A stretch of DNA of 64,000 bases from Marinitoga lauensis (GCF_004135675.1 NZ_QHLX01000002.1:186001-250000), one strand, 5' to 3'; shown: positions 9,837-19,272, counted from the stretch's first letter. A program made the numbers and translations. Notes: generated from the sequence alone by a model not told the origin.

Positions 9837-10142
9837 CTAATGGCAATGTCCTTTATGATGCATTCCTTTATGTTTCATATGATGTCCGTGATGAGTATGG
9901 CTTTCATGATTATCTTCATGATGTTCTTCAATTTCATCATTTTCTGCTATTTCTTTAACTTCATAACCAGCTTCATCTATAGCTTCTCTTATAGCTTCAT
10001 CATTCAAAACGTCTCCTTCTATAACTGCCTTACCAATTTCAACTGATATAACATTTACACCTTCTAATTTTCCCAATTCTTTTCTTACTCTCTTTACACA
10101 ATGCTCACATGACATACCTTCAATAATAATTACCTTTTTCAT
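9837..10142 (-). CDS. copZ: CopZ-like copper chaperone with His-rich tail
   Basis: 101 residues. Residues 1-66 are a heavy-metal-associated domain with the Cu(I) motif GMSCEHC (C12, C15). The end is a His-rich tail (HHGHHMKHKGMHHKGHCH) not usual in CopZ, which could store extra copper or bind another metal. It lies 14 bp after copA; the chaperone passes Cu(I) to the ATPase. SD ggaggag. Confidence 0.9.
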   Translation of the reverse strand: MKKVIIIEGMSCEHCVKRVRKELGKLEGVNVISVEIGKAVIEGDVLNDEAIREAIDEAGYEVKEIAENDEIEEHHEDNHESHTHHGHHMKHKGMHHKGHCH

Positions 10143-10156
10143 AATATCTCCTCCTT

Positions 10157-12645
10157 CTAGTTTTTAGGTTTAAATGTTTTTAACCTTAAAGCATTTAATA
10201 ATACTGATACTGAACTAAACGACATTGCTGCTGCTGCAATCATTGGACTTAATAATGGTCCTCCAAATACATGTAATAGTCCAGCTGCAATTGGAATTCC
10301 TGCTGTATTGTAACCAAATGCCCAGAATAGATTTTGTTTAATATTTCTAATTGTGGCTTTACTTAACTGAATAGCTGTCACTACATCTTCTAAATCACTT
10401 TTCATCAGAACTATATCCGCTGATTCTATAGCAACATCTGTACCTGAACCTATTGCTATTCCAACATCTGCCTGAGCAAGTGCAGGAGCATCATTTATTC
10501 CATCACCAACCATTGCTACTATATCTCCATTTTGCTGTAATTTTTTTACTTCATTTGCTTTATCCTGTGGTAATACTTCTGCAAGTACTATATCTATACC
10601 AACCTGTTTAGCAATAGCTTCTGCTGTTCTTTTGTTATCTCCTGTAATCATTGCAACTTTAATTCCCATTTTATGAAGTCTCTTTATAGCATTTGCACTT
10701 GATGGTTTTACTGTATCAGCAACTGCAATAATTCCTTCTAATTTTCCATTAATAGCTATAAACATTGGTGTTTTTCCTTCATCAGCTAACTTGCTGGCTT
10801 CATTACTTAAACTTATTTCTATATTTTTATCTTTCATAAGTTTTAAATTTCCAAGATATATATCCATATTATCTATTATTACCTCAATTCCATGTCCTGG
10901 AATAGCCATAAATTTATCTATTTTTTTCAAAGTTAAATTTTTCTCTTCTGCTGCTTTTACAATAGCTTCTCCCAATGGATGTTCAGAACCTTTTTCAGCT
11001 GATGCTGCTATAATTAATAATTCATCTTCCTTATAATTTCCTGATGTATATATATCCGTAACTTTTGGCTTTCCTTCTGTTATTGTTCCTGTTTTATCAA
11101 AAACTATAGTTTTTATTTTATGAGTTGTTTCAAGTGGTTCTCCACCTTTTATTAAAACTCCGTATTCAGCACCTTTTCCTGTACCAACCATTATTGCAGT
11201 AGGGGTTGCTAATCCTAATGCACATGGACATGCTATAACCAATACTGAAATAAATATTGTTAATGCAAATATTTGTCCTGCTCCTGTCAGATACCATGCT
11301 ATTGCAGCAACAATTGCTATTGCTATAACTATTGGAACAAAATATCCAGAAATTACATCAGCCATTTTTGCAATTGGTGCTTTTGATCCCTGTGCTTCTT
11401 CGACTAATTTTATTATTTGAGCTAATGCGGTATCCTTTCCAACTTTCGTTGCTTTAAATTTAATACTTCCATTTTTATTCATTGATCCCCAATAACCTTA
11501 TCATTTATATTTTTTTCTACTGGAATACTTTCTCCAGTAAGCATTGATTCATCGACGGATGTATGACCTTCAATAATAATTCCATCAACTGGTATTTTTT
11601 CACCAGGCTTAACGATTATAATATCCCCAACTTCAACTTCATCAACAGGTATTTCAATTTCTTTCCCATCCAGAAAAAGAAGTGCTGTTTTTGGTTGTAA
11701 TCCCATCAATTTTTTTATTGCTTCAGATGTTCTCCCTTTAGTTACACTCTCAAGATACTTTCCTAAAAGAATTAATGTCACTATAACACCGGCAGTTTCA
11801 AAATATAAATCATTTGCATATTTGGTATTACCTAAATAAATTTGAATTGTTCCAAAAACTCCATAAATTATTGCCGCTGAGGTACCTATTGCTATTAATG
11901 AATCCATATTAGGGCTTAATTTAAATAAATTTCTAAAACCAATTGTATAAAACTTATATCCAGCAATTGCAATAGGAATAACTAATAATAATTGAATTAA
12001 AGCAAAATTAAAAGGATTAATTTCTGGATTTATAGTTGCTGGTAATTTTAATCCCAACAAATGTCCCATTGATATGTATAATAATGGAATAGAAAAAACT
12101 GCTGAAACTATAAATTTTCTCCATAATGTTTTAATTTCTTTTTCACGTCTTTCTTTTTCAAAATCCACACTATCTTTTGAATCTGCTTCAAGTGGTTTGT
12201 ATCCAGCATTTTCAATAGCCTTTTTTATATTTGATAAACGTACAATATTTGGATCATAGGTAACAACTGCTTTTTCTGTTGCAAAATTTACGTTTGCTGA
12301 TTTTATTCCTTCAAGCTTGTTAATTTCTTTTGTAATTGCATTGGCACATGATGCACATGTCATACCTTCAATTGGAATAGTAACTGTTTTATCTTCAACT
12401 GGAGCTTCTACATCATACCCAACATCTTTTACTACTTCTTTTATAAGTTCTTCATCAACCTTTGTTGGATCAAATTTCAGAGAAAGTTTTTCTGTTGCAA
12501 AATTTACGTTTGCTTTTTCTATACCTTCTATTTTTCCTAGCTTTTTTTCTATTGCAAGAGCACAGGAAGTACATGTCATTCCTATAACACTGAGTTCTTT
12601 TTCAACAATTTTTTTATTTTCAGTAAGAGCTTTACTTTCACTCAT
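10157..12645 (-). CDS. copA: CopA Cu(I)-exporting P1B-1 ATPase, frameshifted
   Basis: Two N-terminal HMA domains (GMTCTSC and GMTCASC), eight predicted helices, the TGES loop, the membrane copper site CPC ([11 protein letters not shown]), DKTGTIT, and the [12 protein letters not shown] hinge: a complete CopA. The frame breaks near 11488 where one G is missing (VIGG); restored length is 830 codons. The start at ATG 12645 is chosen over 12675 because aaaaggagga precedes it. A CsoR operator and -10 lie directly upstream. It pumps Cu(I) out of the cytoplasm and is the first gene of the copA-copZ-csoR transcript. Confidence 0.95.
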
Positions 12646-12666
12646 AATAATTCCTCCTTTTTTATT

Positions 12667-12701
12667 ATCCCCCACCAGGGGGGTGTTTCATCTATAGTAT
12701 A
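12667..12701 (-). promoter_or_regulatory. CsoR-type operator and copA promoter
   Basis: TCCCCCACCAGGGGGGT (about 12668-12684) has opposed C and G tracts as in CsoR operators. The minus-strand -10 TATACT is at 12696-12701, directly upstream. The layout repeats that at 9203-9235. Confidence 0.75.
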
Positions 12702-12782
12702 ACCTTTTTTTGTTACAAACAAAATACTTATATTTCTTTATGGTTTCAAAAAAATAAATATACTGTGTCTTTTGTTTTTTTA

Positions 12783-12819
12783 TTGACATTTTTCTACTGT
12801 AATAGTATAATATTACAGT
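12783..12819 (+). promoter_or_regulatory. Consensus promoter with perfect repressor palindrome
   Basis: TTGACA (12783-12788), 17-bp spacer, TATAAT (12806-12811). The inverted repeat ACTGTAATA-N6-TATTACAGT (12796-12804 and 12811-12819) is perfect and spans the -10 box. It is the natural operator for the GntR/YtrA repressor encoded 14 bp downstream. Confidence 0.85.
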
Positions 12820-12832
12820 GAGGTGATTTTTT

Positions 12833-13195
12833 ATGTGGTTTACAATAGATTTCCATTCCCATGTCCCTGTATACGAACAAATAAAAAATAAAATAAAAGA
12901 AAAAATTGTAAAAAAAGAAGTAAATGAAAATGAATTTATACCTTCTATTAGAACTTTAGCTAAAGAAATTGGCGTTAATTTAAATACAGTTGCAAGGTCT
13001 TATAGAGAATTAGAACAGGAAGGTATTATTCAATCTGTTAGAGGATCTGGATATATCGTTATTGGAATTGATAAAGATAAAATATTTGATGAGAAAATAG
13101 AAGAATTTAGAAAAATTGTTATATCTGCTAAAAATTTAAAAATAGAAAAAAGGGATTTGTTAAAGGTTATTGATGAAATTTATGGAGGTGAATAA
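12833..13195 (+). CDS. YtrA-subfamily GntR transcriptional repressor
   Basis: 120 residues. An N-terminal winged helix (VPVYEQIKNKI, PSIRTLAKEIGVNLNTVARSY, RGSGYIV) is followed by a short ~45-residue helical dimerisation tail, the mark of the YtrA subfamily. These repressors usually control an ABC transporter encoded beside them. That matches here: the next two genes are an ABC ATPase and permease, and the promoter has a perfect palindrome over its -10 box. The inducer is not predictable; in relatives it is often a cell-wall antibiotic. Confidence 0.85.
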   Translation: MWFTIDFHSHVPVYEQIKNKIKEKIVKKEVNENEFIPSIRTLAKEIGVNLNTVARSYRELEQEGIIQSVRGSGYIVIGIDKDKIFDEKIEEFRKIVISAKNLKIEKRDLLKVIDEIYGGE

Positions 13196-13196
13196 T

Positions 13197-13985
13197 GTGA
13201 TTTTAAAAGTGGAAGGATTAATAAAAAAATATGGTAACTTAACCGCTGTAAATAATATTTCTTTTGAGATTGAAAAAGGAGAGATTTTTGGATTATTGGG
13301 TCCAAATGGAGCTGGAAAAACTTCTACTTTAAAATGTATTTTAGGTTTAAGAAAAAAGGATTCAGGAAACATATATTTAAATGGATCTGTTTCATATTTG
13401 CCTGAAAAGAAGAATTTATATAAAAGTTTTACTGTTGAAAAAATGATAGAAATAACGAGTTCTATAACCAATAATTTTTCTAAAAATAAAGCTTATGAGA
13501 TAATTGATAATTTTAATTTAGATAAAAAAACAAAAATTGCTAATTTATCTTATGGTATGCTTACACAATTATATATCGCTTTAACTATATCTCAAGATGC
13601 CGATTTATATATTCTTGATGAACCTACCTGGGGTTTGGACCCTTTAATGAGAAATAATATTTTAAATTTAATCAGAGATTTATCATATAATGGAAAAAGC
13701 GTGTTATATACCAGTCATATTCTTGCAGAAGTAGAAAAAATTACTGATAGAATTGCTATTATGTCAAATGGAGAAATTTTAGAAATGGATTATCTTGATG
13801 ATATTAAAAGGAATTATTCTGCCATTTCTTTACCAAAAGACAAAAAAACAAAAGGATATCTATGGAAAAAATTAGAAAATGAAAATATCTGGATCGTTAA
13901 AAGCAATGAAGGAGAACCTGTAACCATTGATGAAATATTTGAGGCTATTGTAAAGGGGAGTGGAAATGAAAAAAGAACTATATAA
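13197..13985 (+). CDS. ABC transporter ATP-binding protein
   Basis: NBD with Walker A (GPNGAGKTS), a slightly unusual signature (LSYGML in place of LSGGQ), Walker B with catalytic Glu (LYILDEPTWGLDP) and H-loop (YTSHIL). The start is GTG 13197, set by ggaggtg overlapping the end of the repressor gene; an ATG further upstream would run deep into that gene. It partners with the permease whose start overlaps its 3' end. Probable ABC-2 type exporter under YtrA control. Confidence 0.85.
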   Translation: MILKVEGLIKKYGNLTAVNNISFEIEKGEIFGLLGPNGAGKTSTLKCILGLRKKDSGNIYLNGSVSYLPEKKNLYKSFTVEKMIEITSSITNNFSKNKAYEIIDNFNLDKKTKIANLSYGMLTQLYIALTISQDADLYILDEPTWGLDPLMRNNILNLIRDLSYNGKSVLYTSHILAEVEKITDRIAIMSNGEILEMDYLDDIKRNYSAISLPKDKKTKGYLWKKLENENIWIVKSNEGEPVTIDEIFEAIVKGSGNEKRTI

Positions 13986-14721
13986 TATGAAAATCAGAGC
14001 ATTAGCAATATTAATTATTACATTAATTTTATTCTTTTCTATTGCTCCTTTTCAAAATGTTTTTCTTAATCTTTTAGATGAAAACAAAGCAGTTATTGAA
14101 AGTTATGCAAAAAAATTTGGAGCATCAGCAATGTTATCAAAATTGCATGATTGGAATTTTTATATATTCACACAATGGTTTGGTAAAAATTTTGGTCAAA
14201 TGATTCCTATTTTTGCTATTATTTTTGCATTTCCTTTATTTTCAAGAGAGGTTGAAAATGGGACTATGGAATTTCTATTGGTTAGAAAATCACGCGATTA
14301 TGTTTTTTATTCAAAAGTTTTTTCAAGTTTAATTATTGGTTTTTCTGTTGTAATTATTGGTAGTATTTTGCCTATTATATATTCATTTTTTACTGGAAAG
14401 GATTTCTTTTATGAATATGCATTAAAATATATAATTCATGGACTAATAGGTTTCTGGTTCTGGAATAGTGTAACTGTATTTTTTTCCATTTTTTTCAATG
14501 ATCAGGTAAAACCTATTCTTTCATCTGTTGGTTTATTAGCAATAACTACTGCTTTAGGTTTTTTAAAACCATTAAAATGGCTAAACACATATAGTTATAT
14601 ATTAGGTGGTAAAATTCTTTCAGAGGGAAAAATAAACTGGATATATTCTGAATCATTATTTGTTATCGGTGGATTTATACTTTTAGCAGGTTATTATCTT
14701 TTCAAAAATAAAGAAATTTAA
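13966..14721 (+). CDS. ABC-2 type permease
   Basis: About 251 residues with six predicted helices and a conserved cytoplasmic loop 'FSREVENGTMEFLLVRKSR', typical of ABC-2 permeases of the YtrC/CcmB/NatB kind. Start at ATG 13966 (ggggagtggaa). It overlaps the ATPase gene by 20 bp, so translation is coupled. Substrate unknown. Confidence 0.8.
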   Translation: MKKELYNMKIRALAILIITLILFFSIAPFQNVFLNLLDENKAVIESYAKKFGASAMLSKLHDWNFYIFTQWFGKNFGQMIPIFAIIFAFPLFSREVENGTMEFLLVRKSRDYVFYSKVFSSLIIGFSVVIIGSILPIIYSFFTGKDFFYEYALKYIIHGLIGFWFWNSVTVFFSIFFNDQVKPILSSVGLLAITTALGFLKPLKWLNTYSYILGGKILSEGKINWIYSESLFVIGGFILLAGYYLFKNKEI

Positions 14722-14736
14722 AAAGGGGGAATTTTT

Positions 14737-15060
14737 GTGATTGTAACTACAGTTGGATATGTTCCTGGCTATGAGTTTGAAGAAGTTTTGGGAGTAGTTA
14801 TAGGAAATACTGTTCATTCAAAACATCTTGGAAGAGATATTGCTGCTGCATTTAAAACTTTAGCTGGTGGAGAATTAAAAGGATATACGGAAATGCTAAC
14901 TGAAGCAAGAAATATAGCTTATCAAAGAATGATTGATGAAGCAGAAAAATTAGGAGCAGATGCAATTATTGGTATGAGATTTTCAAGTTCTGCGGTAATG
15001 CAGGGTGCTGCTGAAATGGTAGCATATGGCACTGCTGTTAAATTAAAAAAGAAAGAATAA
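14737..15060 (+). CDS. YbjQ/UPF0145 (DUF74) protein
   Basis: 107 residues with the whole YbjQ pattern: TTVGYVPGYEFEEVLGVV, the central GGELKGYTEMLTEAR, and EKLGADAIIGMRF. The fold is a pentameric ring of unknown function. It starts at GTG (gggggaa upstream) 15 bp after the permease, so it belongs to the YtrA operon. Confidence 0.85.
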   Translation: MIVTTVGYVPGYEFEEVLGVVIGNTVHSKHLGRDIAAAFKTLAGGELKGYTEMLTEARNIAYQRMIDEAEKLGADAIIGMRFSSSAVMQGAAEMVAYGTAVKLKKKE

Positions 15061-15217
15061 TTAAAAATTTAATCTTTTTGTTTGATTTTGTTAATATTTA
15101 TTAATGTTATATAGATTTTACTTTGTAATCAATAATAAATGGATATAATCATCCATAATCATTGTTAGTTATTTTTTTCTCTTTTTTTCTTCTGTGTTAT
15201 TATTAAAATTGTATAAA

Positions 15218-15223
15218 TATAAT
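15218..15223 (+). promoter_or_regulatory. -10 box for leader/exporter transcript
   Basis: TATAAT, with only a weak -35 region (around 15195-15200). A start near 15229 would give a very short untranslated lead before the leader ribosome site at 15235. Confidence 0.5.
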
Positions 15224-15247
15224 AAAATTTCGAGAGGAGGTTATCAC

Positions 15248-15340
15248 ATGTTAATTAAAAGATTATTTGCATTATCAGTATCAGATAGTGGGAATAGTGT
15301 GCCTATTTGTGATAACCTTGCTCACATCAATCATTATTGA
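15248..15340 (+). CDS. 30-residue leader peptide of exporter operon
   Basis: ATG 7 nt after a perfect AGGAGG; reads MLIKRLFALSVSDSG and ends AHINHY. It has no similarity that I recognise. The strong SD, the following terminators and the complementary elements support a regulatory leader. In a sequence with many one-base deletions the exact peptide is less sure than its start. Confidence 0.6.
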   Translation: MLIKRLFALSVSDSGNSVPICDNLAHINHY

Positions 15341-15357
15341 TGATAAAGTAATTTATT

Positions 15358-15392
15358 TGGGCTATGGTTATCACGCCATAGCCCATTTTTTT
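15358..15392 (+). terminator. Leader terminator 1
   Basis: Perfect 10-bp stem TGGGCTATGG / CCATAGCCCA, loop TTATCACG, followed by seven T. It lies 17 nt after the leader stop codon. Confidence 0.85.
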
Positions 15393-15405
15393 ATCCTAAG
15401 ATATG

Positions 15406-15434
15406 GGCTATGGTTATCACACCATAGCCTTTTT
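15406..15434 (+). terminator. Leader terminator 2 (near copy of 1)
   Basis: Perfect 8-bp stem GGCTATGG / CCATAGCC, loop TTATCACA, followed by five T. Same stem and almost the same loop as terminator 1; the pair is a tandem duplication. Confidence 0.8.
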
Positions 15435-15459
15435 ATATTTTATAGAAAGGAGTGGAAAA

Positions 15460-15495
15460 ATGACTTTTAAAAGTGTAAGGTGGAATTTTAATTAA
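15460..15495 (+). CDS. Possible 11-residue ORF after the terminators
   Basis: ATG with aaaggag 9 nt upstream; reads MTFKSVRWNFN. The ribosome site is good, but so short an ORF may be chance or the relic of a longer one. Confidence 0.25.
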   Translation: MTFKSVRWNFN

Positions 15496-15502
15496 GTAAA
15501 TT

Positions 15503-15556
15503 ATGAAAAAAGGTGAGTTTGATGTAATTATTAATTCGCAGGAGGTTATACAATGA
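15503..15556 (+). CDS. Possible 17-residue ORF coupled to exporter
   Basis: MKKGEFDVIINSQEVIQ, whose TGA overlaps the exporter ATG (ATGA). It has no clear ribosome site of its own. It could couple translation or be chance. Confidence 0.2.
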   Translation: MKKGEFDVIINSQEVIQ

Positions 15557-17281
15557 AAGAAATTTTAAAATATGTTTTTAACCAGAAGAAGTATATTATT
15601 ATTGCTTCAATTGGGATGATTGGTGGGGTTGCGGCAGAATTAATTCTGCCGTATTTAAACAAAATTGTTATTGACAACATAATTATCAACAAACAAAAAG
15701 AGTTATTGTTTATAACTTTAACCGCTATATTTTTTATTACAATTTTCAGAGCATTGATGGGCTATGTTCAAGAATTTACTTTTGATTATGTTGGATCAAA
15801 AATTAATAAAGAATTAAAATATGATGTTTTTAAGCATATTCAAAAACTGCCATTTAAGTATTTTGATAAAACAAACACTGGCGAATTAATGTCGAGATTA
15901 GGTGAGGATATTGATAATATATGGATGGCGTTTGGTTTTGGAATTGGTTTAGCAATAGAATTTTCATTATATTTTATTTTAGGTAGTACTGTTTTATTTT
16001 ATTTAAATTGGAAATTAGCTTTAATTAGTTTAATATCAGCACCATTTATTGCCTATTTAGCAACAAAATTAGAAAAGGAAATAGGTAAAGCATTTGATAA
16101 AATTAGCGACCAGGCAGCTGTTATTAACACTACTGCACAGGAAAATATTTCAGGAGTTAGATTAGTTAAAGCTTTTGCCAGGGAAAAACATGAGATTTTA
16201 AAGTTTTTAAAGTTAAATAATGAAAATTATAATCTAAACATTATGAAATCAAGAATATGGGGAAAATATTTCCCAACTATTGAATTTTTAGGAAATGCTG
16301 CTTTAATACTGGTTATCACAATTGGTGGTATATTTGTAATAAATGAAAATATATCAATAGGAACTTTAGTTGCATTTAATGGTTATATGTGGATGATTGT
16401 CTGGCCAATGAGATTAATTGGATGGTTATCAAATATTTTATCTCAAGCAAATGCATCAGCAAAAAAATTGAAAAGATATTAATGGAAAAAGAAGAAGATT
16501 TTAAAGGTATTAATCCAGAAAATATAAAAGGAACTTTAGAATTTAAAAATGTTAGCTTTAAATATGATAATGAATATGTACTAAAAAATATTAATTTTAA
16601 AATTGAAGAAGGAAAAACACTGGCTATAATGGGACCTACAGGTTCAGGAAAAAGTACTTTAATATCTCTAATAGCTAGATTTTATGAAATTGAAGAAGGA
16701 GAAATTCTTTTAGATGGAATAAATATAAAGGACATTTCTTTAGATTCATTAAGGAAAATATCAGTTATATTTTCCAGGATACATTTTTATTCTCTGAATC
16801 AATAAAAGAAAATATAAAGTATGGAAAAGAAGATGCTACTGACGAAGAAATCATAATTGCCTGTAAAGAGGCTCAGGCACATGATTTTATTATGAATCTA
16901 CCAGATAAATACGATACAGTTGTTGGTGAAAGAGGTCTTGGATTGTCTGGTGGTCAAAAACAACGATTAACTATTGCTAGAGGTTTATTAAAACATGCTC
17001 CAATCATTATTTTCGATGATGCTACATCTGCTCTTGATATGGATACAGAGTATGAATTATTAAAAAGTGTATATTCTAAAGAAAAACAAAACACAAAAAT
17101 TATTATTGCTCATAGAATTTCTGCTGTAAAAAATGCCGATGAAATAATCTTTTTAGAAAATGGAGAAATTGTTGAAAGAGGTACACATGATGAACTATTA
17201 GAATTAAAAGGAAAATATTATGAAATATTCAAAGAACAATTTAAAGAGTTTGAAGATTTGATAAGAGATGAGGTGATTTAA
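15553..17281 (+). CDS. Heterodimeric ABC exporter subunit, TM287-like, two frameshifts
   Basis: Half-transporter: six-helix membrane domain (1-310), then an NBD with Walker A (GPTGSGKST), Q-loop, signature (LSGGQKQR) and H-loop. Walker B reads IIIFDDATSALD: the catalytic Glu is Asp, marking a degenerate ATP site as in T. maritima TM287 and BmrC. One missing A near 16467 and one near 16757 split the gene; restored length is 577 codons with the Q-loop IFQDTFLF regained. SD ggagg; stop overlaps the start of the partner. It forms a multidrug-type exporter with the next gene. Confidence 0.85.
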
Positions 17282-19021
17282 TGACTAAAATAAATACAGT
17301 TTTAAGAATATTTTCATATTTAAAACCATTTATTCCAAAAACAATATTTGTAATATTTTTAATGGTTATTGTTATGATAATAAATTTGATTAATCCATAT
17401 TTCTTTAAAGTTGCAATTGATACATATATTGCAAATAAAGATTTAAAAGGTTTAATGAGCATTGGTGGAATATTGGTAATCTTAAACTTAATTGCTATGA
17501 TTCTTTCAAGAATAAGAATTGTTGAAATGGGAAAGATTACTAATAAAATTGTTTTAAATATAAGACATGAATTATATGACCATATTCAAAAATTGTCATT
17601 TTCATTTTTTGATAGTAGACCTGTAGGAAAAATTTTAGCAAGAGTGGTAAATGATGTAAATTCTCTTCAACAGTTGTTTTCTAATAGTATAACAAGTCTG
17701 GTGCCAGAATTATTAACATTGTTATTTGTTGCTGGAATTATGTTTTATATGAATTTTAAACTGGCATTAGCCTCTATGATTATTCTACCTTTATTAATTA
17801 TTGGATTATTTTTATAGAAGTTATTAGCAGAAAAAGATGGATGAATTATAGAAATAATCGTTCAGAATTGAATGCTTTCACACATGAAAATATATCAGGT
17901 ATTAGAATTGTAAAGTCTTTTACCAGTGAAGAAAAAACAAACAGAAAATTTAAATTTTTAACAAATAAAATGATGAATTCTTTTGTAAATGCTGTAAAAA
18001 TAAATGATTGGTTTTGGGCCATGGTCTTTACCTCATGGGGAATTGGAAGTGTATTGGTCTTTTATTTAAGTGTAAAAATGATAGATTTAAATGAGGTTAC
18101 TGTAGGTACTGTTGTTGCATTTGTTGGATATATTGGAATGTTCTGGAGACCTATTATGAATTTAAGTAATTTTTATAATTCATTGGTAACAAATATTTCA
18201 GCAGGTGAAAGAATTTTTGAGATACTGGATATAAAACCAAATATAGTTAATCCAGAAAATGCTTTAATTATGCCAGAAATAAAAGGTGAAGTTGAATTTA
18301 AAAATGTATATTTTTCTTATGATAAGGATATTGTGTTGAATAATGTTTCTTTTAAAATTACCCTGGTGAAACCATAGCTCTTGTTGGTCCCACTGGAGCA
18401 GGAAAAACCACGATAGTAAATTTAATTAGTAGATTTTATGATCCACAAAAAGGAGATATTTTTATTGATAGTTATAATATAAAAAATGTGGATATTGAAT
18501 CATTGCGTTCTCAAATGGGAATTATGCTTCAGGATACATTTTTATTTTCTGATACGATAAAAAATAATATTAGATATGGAAAATTAGATGCTACTGATGA
18601 AGAAATAATTGAAGCTGCAAAAGCAGTTCATGCACACGAATTTATTATGAAATTAGAAAAAGGATATGATACAGATGTAAATGAAAGAGGAGTTAGATTG
18701 TCAATTGGAGAAAGACAACTTATTTCATTTGCAAGAGCATTATTAGCAAATCCAAGAATATTAATTCTCGATGAGGCTACTTCAAATATCGATACACATA
18801 CAGAACAATTAGTTCAGGATGGAATTAAGAAATTATTAAAAGGAAGAACCTCTTTTGTTATTGCTCATAGACTTTCGACAATTAGAAATGCTGACAGAAT
18901 ATTCTATATTGATAATGGTGAAATTATTGAGACTGGAAATCATGATGAATTAATAGCCAAAAGAGGATATTATTATAATCTATACATTTCACAATTTAAA
19001 TTTTTAGAATTAGGTGCATAA
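17281..19021 (+). CDS. Heterodimeric ABC exporter subunit, TM288-like, two frameshifts
   Basis: Partner half-transporter. The membrane domain (1-330) is followed by an NBD with Walker A (GPTGAGKTT), Q-loop (MLQDTFLF), an altered signature LSIGER, and canonical Walker B (ILILDEATSNID). The canonical Glu here and the Asp in the first subunit, plus the altered signature, give the asymmetric sites of TM287/288-type exporters. One T is missing near 17815 and one near 18361; restored length is 581 codons. Starts at the last base of the first subunit's stop (TAATG). Confidence 0.85.
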
Positions 19022-19026
19022 AAAAC

Positions 19027-19129
19027 CCCGGATTTTTAAAATGATATGATACCTCCTCGTAGTTCAGTGTATTTTTTATTAATTACACTGCCTACTCTGG
19101 AGGTATCATATCAATTGTCCGGGATTTTT
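19027..19129 (+). terminator. Long interrupted hairpin ending in a terminator
   Basis: Outer stem CCCGGA/TCCGGG with a T tail is a terminator after the ABC pair. Inside it lies a perfect 15-bp repeat TGATATGATACCTCC / GGAGGTATCATATCA, then CAGTGTA/TACACTG. About 31 bp pair in total. The inner arms may be a MITE-like insertion into the loop of an older terminator (compare the compact form at 21510-21548), or a structured RNA. Confidence 0.65.
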
Positions 19130-19151
19130 ATTTTATTAAAAACTCCTTTGG

Positions 19152-19272
19152 TATATTTAAAAGAGTAGTATCTTGAAAATATAATAATAAATTAACAATA
19201 AAAATATATCAGTTGATATAATAAAAATGTAAATTTATTGAATTTAAGAAAATAAAAATTTACATCGAGTTC
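19152..19272 (+). repeat. Intergenic repeat, copy A
   Basis: Shares TATATTTAAAAGAGTAGTA, then yCTTGAArATATAATA and AAAATGTAAATTTATTGAA with 33903-33956. Copy A has about 30 extra bases in the middle. Both copies follow a CCGGGATTTTT terminator. The rest of 19130-19358 is AT-rich with no gene that I can support. Confidence 0.6.

Larger units (their letters stand above)
15238..15434 (+). promoter_or_regulatory. Candidate ribosome-responsive transcription attenuator
   Basis: Element A, AGGTTATCACA (15238-15248), contains the leader's SD and start A. Element B, TGTGATAACCT (15308-15318), is its exact 11-nt complement and lies inside leader codons 20-24. Elements C (GGTTATCAC, 15366-15374) and D (GGTTATCACA, 15412-15421) are the loops of two tandem terminators. 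B can therefore pair with A, C or D, one at a time. A small hairpin CATCAAT/ATTGATG (15325-15342) sits on the leader stop. The set-up resembles the leader control known for bmrCD and other drug exporters, where a stalled ribosome changes the fold; the mechanism here is inferred. Confidence 0.65.

Noticed and set aside
9840-10046. Met-rich plus-strand frame opposite copZ
   Set aside because: Reverse strand of the His-rich tail (CAT/ATG); no ribosome site.
15267-15470. 67-codon frame covering the leader and both terminators
   Set aside because: It has no ribosome site and would code through two perfect terminators; the first part looks hydrophobic but the rest reads the hairpins. The short leader with AGGAGG is better.
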